A stretch of DNA of 9,875 nt from contig DYKW01000056.1 of NCBI GenBank assembly GCA_020722405.1, forward strand, positions 1 through 9,875, given 5' to 3'. Source of the stretch: Anaerolinea thermophila. GTDB taxonomy: Bacteria; Chloroflexota; Anaerolineae; Anaerolineales; DRKV01. Position numbers and translations under genes: made by a program. The notes under the pieces were generated by a model. That model saw only the letters and a list, made by a program, of their open reading frames with translations. It did not search any database and was not told the DNA's origin. The stretch's first letter is position 1, and every line of letters begins with the position of its first letter. Of this stretch, positions 5,879 to 9,875 are shown piece by piece.

Positions 5879-5887
5879 TGGTATAAT
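5879..5887 (+). promoter_or_regulatory. Extended -10 promoter of the LysM gene
   Basis: TGGTATAAT contains a perfect TATAAT (5882-5887) with a TGn extension. The -35 region is poor, as is common for extended -10 promoters. Initiation is predicted near 5894, about 30 nt before the ATG at 5926. It sits 15 bp from the divergent hemW -10 element, so the two polymerase footprints must overlap. Confidence 0.6.
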
Positions 5888-5925
5888 GCCTTGCGTTGTC
5901 TAGTCAGACATAATGGAAAACTTTT

Positions 5926-7059
5926 ATGAGCACTGAATCATCACAAACTCCCCGCGTTTGCCCCACTTGTGGGGCGCGTTTATCCGCCAACGCCACCCGT
6001 TGTGTAGTGTGTGGCACAGAGATTCAGGCCAAACCGGCACAGGAAAACGCATTGCCTGTCAGCCGAGTACCTGAAATCACCCTGAGCCTGCCGGTTGCTA
6101 TGCTGGCGCTGGCTTTTTTTGTCGGTTTGGGTGCGGTGATGGTCTTTTTTGCGTTGCGCTCTACCGGCCGCGTGGTGGAGCCGACCGTTACCCCTAGCCC
6201 CACGGCCACCAGTACCCCAACATTGACCCCAACCCCTCTGACGCCTACGCCAACCGCTACGCCGCTGCCCAGCCCTACGCCGATTTCCTACGTGGTAACC
6301 AGCGGCGATACCTGTATTGGGATTGCGGTCCGCTATGGGGTATCGGTGCAAAGCATCGTATTGCTGAATAACATCAACTGCGATCTGCTCACGCCGGGTA
6401 CGCAATTGCTCATTCCTCAACCGACGCCCACTAACACGCCACCGCCTACGACTACCCTCAGTCCAGCGGAGGCGACCGAGGCGGCCTGTGAGAAAGTGAC
6501 CTACAAGGTGCAGGAGGCCGATACGCTCAGCGGCATTGCCGCCTTTTACGGCGTTCCGATGGAGGCTATCCGCAGTTACAATGGGTTGCCATCGGAGACG
6601 GTGTATTCCGGGCTGACGCTCGTCATCCCGCTATGTGAACGCCCGCCAACGCCAGGCCCAACCCCCACGGCAACCTTGCCGCCGCCCTACCCAGCACCCA
6701 ACCTGTTGTTACCGGCCGATGGAGCCGCCTTCAACGCTAAGACGGGCACCATCACGCTCCAATGGGCAACTGTGGGTGCGTTGCGTGAGAACGAAGCCTA
6801 CGCGGTCACGGTGGAGGATGTAACCGCAGGCACCGCCCGCAAAGCAGTAGCCTATGTCGATGACACGAAATTCATTGTACCGGCCAGCTTGCGCCCAACG
6901 GATGGGAGCGCCCACTTGTACCGCTGGTATGTGGTCACGGTACGTCAAACGGGCAACGATGCCAAAGGAAATCCGATTTGGGAGGCGGCCGGAGCGAGCA
7001 GCGCTCCACGCGGCTTCATCTGGAGCAGCAGTCCCCCGGCGAACACGCCGGCGCCTTAG
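5926..7059 (+). CDS. Membrane-anchored zinc-ribbon / double LysM protein
   Basis: This 377-residue protein has unknown function and clear architecture. An N-terminal zinc ribbon has two CxxC knuckles (C12/C15 and C26/C29), presumably cytosolic. One transmembrane helix follows at about 52-77, then a Thr-Pro-rich linker (85-120). Two LysM domains (about 121-164 and 192-236; peptidoglycan or glycan binding) are separated by a second TP-rich spacer. A third linker leads to a predicted beta-sandwich, fibronectin-like domain (about 258-367) and a Pro-rich tail. Each LysM contains two Cys (C130/C152, C188/C237) that could form disulfides outside the cell. No catalytic domain is visible, so a structural or wall-tethering role is an inference. 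Only a weak GGAA precedes the ATG. It diverges from hemW and ends immediately before repeat copy B. Confidence 0.85.
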   Translation: MSTESSQTPRVCPTCGARLSANATRCVVCGTEIQAKPAQENALPVSRVPEITLSLPVAMLALAFFVGLGAVMVFFALRSTGRVVEPTVTPSPTATSTPTLTPTPLTPTPTATPLPSPTPISYVVTSGDTCIGIAVRYGVSVQSIVLLNNINCDLLTPGTQLLIPQPTPTNTPPPTTTLSPAEATEAACEKVTYKVQEADTLSGIAAFYGVPMEAIRSYNGLPSETVYSGLTLVIPLCERPPTPGPTPTATLPPPYPAPNLLLPADGAAFNAKTGTITLQWATVGALRENEAYAVTVEDVTAGTARKAVAYVDDTKFIVPASLRPTDGSAHLYRWYVVTVRQTGNDAKGNPIWEAAGASSAPRGFIWSSSPPANTPAP

Positions 7060-7060
7060 T

Positions 7061-7212
7061 CAGGTAGTTAGATAGTTGGATAGTTTGGTAGTTTGGTAGG
7101 CGTGCAGCCGACGTGCAGCCGGTTTCCAGCCGGTATCAGCTGCACGCTGAATGCTGACGGCTGCCGCCTGTCGCCTGCCCACAATGCCGGGTGAAAATTG
7201 CGTTATCTGTGA
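7061..7212 (+). repeat. Dispersed repeat, copy B, with degenerate octamer tract
   Basis: It begins two bases after the LysM stop codon with degenerate octamers (GGTAGTTA, GATAGTTG, GATAGTTT, GGTAGTTT, 7063-7094) and ends with the 36-bp block (7174-7209) that matches copy A with 4 differences. Compared with copy A it has an extra GC-rich stretch around 7113-7140, in which variants of GCAGCCG/CAGCCGG recur. It has no coding potential. Confidence 0.7.
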
Positions 7213-7242
7213 AGTTACAAAGCGGGTTTTGTATTTTATCAG

Positions 7243-7281
7243 GCACGAAGGAACAGGTTCGAAGGCTTTGTGTCTTCGTGC
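7243..7281. repeat. 8-bp inverted repeat, GCACGAAG/CTTCGTGC
   Basis: GCACGAAG (7243-7250) and CTTCGTGC (7274-7281) pair around a 23-nt loop. The surrounding TTTGTGTCTTCGTGCTTTGG phrase resembles low-complexity intergenic repeats seen in other bacteria (from memory). There is no T-tract. Its function is unknown. Confidence 0.35.
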
Positions 7282-7329
7282 TTTGGTGGTAAAAGACGCT
7301 CAGACACTCCAGGTTGTCAAGATGATATA

Positions 7330-7371
7330 AAAAAGTAAGCCCCTTCCTCATTCGGAAGGGGCTTACTTTTT
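7330..7371. terminator. Strong bidirectional Rho-independent terminator
   Basis: AAAAAGTAAGCCCCTTCC (7330-7347) and its exact reverse complement (7354-7371) form an 18-bp stem with a 6-nt loop. The A-run and T-run on its two sides give a U-tract in both directions. It lies 25 nt beyond the citrate synthase stop codon on the minus strand and could also stop plus-strand transcripts from the LysM gene. Confidence 0.92.
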
Positions 7372-7396
7372 GCGAATATCTCAATCGACGAGAGGC

Positions 7397-8698
7397 CTAC
7401 TCACCCTCGACAGCATCTTCTAGCATCTTGGTGGTGAGGGATTTCGGGCGTTCGATCGGCTGACCAAGGGCACGTGCCCACACATAGTTGGCAGTCACGC
7501 CCAAGGCACGGCCGACACCGAACAACACGGTGTAGAAGTCGAATTCCGTCACGCCGTAGTAATTCTGCAGGGTGCCGCTGATAGCGTCTACGTTAGGCCA
7601 CGGGTTCTTGGCCTTGCCCTGCTCATTGAGCACACCAGGGATGACTTCGTACATCATTTGCGCGACCCGGAAGAGTTCATCATCCGGGAAGTGCTTCTTG
7701 GCAAACTCGAATTGTGCCACGTAGCGCGGATCGGGGACGCGCAATACTGCGTGTCCATAACCAGGGATGACCTGTCCGCTGTTGAGTGTATCCCAGGCAA
7801 ATTGACGTAGTTGTTCATCGGTGGGCACACCGCCAAAATGATCGCGCACGCTGATCAAGAAGCCCAACGCTTCCTGGTTGGCAAGACCATGCAGCGGCCC
7901 GGCCAAGCCATCCATAGCCGCCGAGAAGGCATAGTAGGGATCGGAGAGCGCCGAACCAACCAGGTGCATGGTATGCGCCGAAACGTTTCCACTCTCATGG
8001 TCAGAGTGCAGGATGAAGTACAGACGAGCCAGGTCGGCATAGCCGGGGGTCTCCACGCCTATCATCCGGGCAAAGTTGGCGCCATAATCCATGCTGGGGT
8101 CATATTTGGGTTCACTGCCATCTTTGTACTTCAGGCGATAGATGAAGGCCGCCAAAACAGGCAGTTTGGCAGTCAAGGCAATGGCATCTTCGAGTGCCGG
8201 TTCCCAGTATTCCATCTTATTCATGCCTTCGGCGTAGCGTTTGGCAAAGCGAGATTCGCCCTGCAAAGCCAGCACGCCAATAGCGAACAGTGCCATCGGG
8301 TGAGTATCCTTGGGCATGGCGCGCAATGTATTGAAGACGTGCGCCGGCAGGTCGGCGTGTTTTGCCCATTCGGCTTCCACGGCCTCGGCTTCTTCTTTGG
8401 TGGGGAATTCACCCGTCATCAACAGGTAATACAGGCCACCGACATAGGGCATTTCGGCCCCATCGGGGTTGGGCAAGCGCTCAAGAACATCCGGGATGGC
8501 ATGTCCACGGAAGCGGATGCCATGATTGGGATCGACATAGGAAATATCGGTCACCAAGGCCTTTACGCTACGCATGCCGCCATAGATTTGCCCCACGGTA
8601 ACATCGCCAATTTTGGCGTTGCCATGCTCCTTGACCAATTTTGTCACGCGGCTACGCCATTCAGGCAATTGAGCAGAAATTTTTTCATGCAAAATCAT
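7397..8698 (-). CDS. gltA: Citrate synthase, mitochondrial-like type
   Basis: This 433-residue enzyme condenses acetyl-CoA with oxaloacetate to citrate, the entry step of the TCA cycle, in the cytosol. The catalytic residues align with H270 (GLAGPLHGLANQE), H316 (GYGHAVLR) and D371 (NVDAISG). HSDHESGNVSAHT (231-243), VGSALSDPYYAF (247-258), EFDFYTVLFGVGRALGV (385-401) and ALGQPIERPKS (410-420) read like animal and fungal mitochondrial citrate synthase, not the hexameric NADH-inhibited E. coli type or the short Gram-positive type. Eukaryote-like enzymes are known from Geobacteraceae, so this is a bacterial lineage, not contamination. The start has AGGAGG 8 nt upstream. It is the second gene of an operon, 39 nt after mdh, and ends at the 7330-7371 terminator. 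Kinetics and regulation cannot be read from sequence, but the NADH-inhibited type is not expected. Confidence 0.95.
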   Translation of the reverse strand: MILHEKISAQLPEWRSRVTKLVKEHGNAKIGDVTVGQIYGGMRSVKALVTDISYVDPNHGIRFRGHAIPDVLERLPNPDGAEMPYVGGLYYLLMTGEFPTKEEAEAVEAEWAKHADLPAHVFNTLRAMPKDTHPMALFAIGVLALQGESRFAKRYAEGMNKMEYWEPALEDAIALTAKLPVLAAFIYRLKYKDGSEPKYDPSMDYGANFARMIGVETPGYADLARLYFILHSDHESGNVSAHTMHLVGSALSDPYYAFSAAMDGLAGPLHGLANQEALGFLISVRDHFGGVPTDEQLRQFAWDTLNSGQVIPGYGHAVLRVPDPRYVAQFEFAKKHFPDDELFRVAQMMYEVIPGVLNEQGKAKNPWPNVDAISGTLQNYYGVTEFDFYTVLFGVGRALGVTANYVWARALGQPIERPKSLTTKMLEDAVEGE

Positions 8699-8737
8699 AG
8701 GACTTTCCTCCTAGAAACGATATGGTATGACGAGAAA

Positions 8738-9679
8738 TTATTCGAAACTGACCAGACTCTTCAGGTTCTCCACGCTTTGGTGCACCGCGTCCGCTGAAAC
8801 TTTCAGGGCGGCCATTTCTTCTTCGTTCAGTTCATACTCGATAACTTTCTCAACGCCATTGCGCCCCAGCATGGTAGGCACGCCAAAGAAAATGCCTTCG
8901 ATGCCGTATTCACCTTGCATGTAGGCCGCGCAGGGAACAATGAGGTGTTTGTCCTTGAGAATGGCTTCGGTCATCTGCACCAGTGCCGCAGAAGGGGCAT
9001 AGAAAGCTGAGCCGGTCTTCAACAAGCCGACGATTTCGCCACCACCCTTGCGGGTGCGCTGCACAATAGCGGCCAGTTTTTCTTCGGCCAAGTACTTGTT
9101 GAGAGGTACCCCGGCGATATTGGAATGTCGAGTCAGGGGCACCATGCTATCCCCATGCCCGCCCAACACGTAGCAGCTGATATTCTCCACGCTTACGCCG
9201 GTTTCCATAGCCACAAAGGCACGCATACGCGCCGAATCCAAAATGCCAGCCTGACCTATCACCTTACGAGGGTCAATGCCGGTGACCTTCATGGTCATAT
9301 AGGTCATGGTATCCAGCGGGTTGCTCAAAATAATGTAGATAGCATTGGGGGAATACTTATAGGTTTCCCGCGCCACCGAGCCAACGATATTCGCATTCTT
9401 GATCAACAGATCCTCGCGGGACATCCCGGGCTTACGAGGCAAACCGGCGGTGATAATCACGATGTCGGAGTCTTTGGTGTCTGTATAATCATTGGTCCCC
9501 AAAATGCTGACATCTTTGCCCACAACAGGCATGGCTTCTTGTAGGTCTAGTGCTTTGCCTTGCGGCATCCCTTCTATAATATCCACCAACACGATGTTAG
9601 CAATTTCACGTTCGGCCAGCCAATGGGCGGTGGTGGAACCCGTCATACCGGCGCCGATAATCGAAACTTTAGGTTTCAT
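8738..9679 (-). CDS. mdh: Malate dehydrogenase (LDH-like, NAD-dependent)
   Basis: This 313-residue cytosolic enzyme oxidises malate to oxaloacetate with NAD+, supplying the substrate of the citrate synthase encoded immediately downstream. Seen: the Rossmann motif GAGMTG (9-14), D33 at the end of the second strand (NAD rather than NADP preference), PRKPGMSR with substrate-binding R82 and R88, the Asp/Arg of LDSARMR (D148, R151), and the catalytic His of GGHGDSMVPL (H175). The Arg at 82 indicates malate rather than lactate specificity. Length matches the LDH-like tetrameric bacterial MDH group. The ATG has AAGGAG about 10 nt upstream. It is the first gene of the mdh-gltA operon; no clear -35/-10 pair was identified in the AT-rich upstream region (9680-9875). 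Confidence 0.96.
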   Translation of the reverse strand: MKPKVSIIGAGMTGSTTAHWLAEREIANIVLVDIIEGMPQGKALDLQEAMPVVGKDVSILGTNDYTDTKDSDIVIITAGLPRKPGMSREDLLIKNANIVGSVARETYKYSPNAIYIILSNPLDTMTYMTMKVTGIDPRKVIGQAGILDSARMRAFVAMETGVSVENISCYVLGGHGDSMVPLTRHSNIAGVPLNKYLAEEKLAAIVQRTRKGGGEIVGLLKTGSAFYAPSAALVQMTEAILKDKHLIVPCAAYMQGEYGIEGIFFGVPTMLGRNGVEKVIEYELNEEEMAALKVSADAVHQSVENLKSLVSFE

Positions 9680-9834
9680 AGGGTATTTCTCCTTCCTTTC
9701 ATATATGTGATGGATGGAATCGTTTCCAGTTTACTTCAAAACAACACCTTGCGCAACATGAGAAAAATCACCTTTTAAACAGGTCTTCCAAATGACTCCA
9801 CCGAAAAAGCGTAGTAATCATTTAGAAGTCGCCA

Positions 9835-9875
9835 TGAAAAATAATTTTCACCACCAGACATGAAAATCTATTTTC
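9835..9875. promoter_or_regulatory. Two tandem Fur-box-like palindromes
   Basis: TGAAAAATAATTTTCA (9835-9850) and TGAAAATCTATTTTC (9861-9875, cut by the window edge before a possible final A) share the form TGAAAAw-N2-ATTTTCA. They are spaced 26 bp start to start, and both are preceded by CA. Arms are 6-7 bp. They lie about 155-195 bp upstream of mdh and may instead serve a gene beyond the right edge. The resemblance to Fur-family operators (7-bp arms, usually with a 1-nt spacer) is only approximate. Confidence 0.4.

Noticed and set aside
7245..7290. GGTTCGAA considered as the T-loop of a tRNA
   Set aside because: The flanking bases do not form a T-stem, and no anticodon arm or acceptor stem is present.
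7811..8797. Long plus-strand open frame (328 codons)
   Set aside because: It lies antisense to the citrate synthase gene, whose product has all catalytic motifs, an upstream ribosome site and a terminator. The opposite frame has no recognisable motif.
1..9875. Novel defence, biosynthetic or mobile system
   Set aside because: All clear genes belong to common metabolic or housekeeping families, and none forms an unexplained conserved cluster. The only mobile-element sign is the decayed fragment at 1618-2025.

Overview
This window reads as a stretch of core metabolism from a moderately GC-rich bacterium, most likely a Chloroflexota of the Anaerolineae type. That assignment is an inference from four traits: a zinc-ribbon/transmembrane/TP-rich-linker/LysM surface protein, a mitochondrial-type citrate synthase beside an LDH-like malate dehydrogenase, a type 2 (FMN) isopentenyl-diphosphate isomerase, and abundant GC-rich intergenic palindromes. 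No phage, CRISPR, defence or secretion system was found.

Layout. Bases 1-591 carry no convincing protein gene. They hold a nested stem structure at the left edge, a run of strong inverted repeats, and the terminator of the next gene. A thioredoxin-reductase-like flavoprotein (minus, 592-1572) follows. The gap at about 1618-2025 looks like a decayed, frameshifted transposase on the plus strand. An acyl carrier protein gene (minus, 2026-2265) and a type 2 IPP isomerase gene (plus, 2428-3480) diverge from back-to-back sigma70-like promoters. A polyprenyl diphosphate synthase (plus, 3660-4661) lies downstream of the isomerase, separated by a dispersed repeat whose octamer tract runs right up to the start codon. 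HemW (minus, 4690-5853) converges on it with a 28-nt gap. HemW in turn diverges from a LysM protein (plus, 5926-7059), and the two -10 elements are only 15 bp apart. A second, inverted copy of the dispersed repeat (7061-7212) follows the LysM gene, then a strong bidirectional terminator (7330-7371). The last block is a malate dehydrogenase-citrate synthase operon (minus, mdh 8738-9679 then gltA 7397-8698). Upstream of it an AT-rich region ends in two tandem palindromes.

How the genes work together. The isomerase supplies balanced IPP/DMAPP to the prenyl synthase, giving a small isoprenoid chain-building unit. Malate dehydrogenase and citrate synthase are consecutive TCA-cycle enzymes (malate to oxaloacetate to citrate). 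The reductase (thiol redox), HemW (heme delivery) and ACP (acyl transfer) are stand-alone housekeeping functions. The LysM protein is a probable membrane-anchored cell-surface protein of unknown role.

The unusual content is mostly non-coding: the left-edge structured segment, the inverted repeat pair enclosing 3.4 kb, the two compact divergent promoter regions, the transposase relic and the right-edge dyads. Among the proteins, the most notable are the AhpF-like nucleotide-binding signature of the reductase and the mitochondrial-like citrate synthase. All family assignments come from motifs read by eye; no database search was run.
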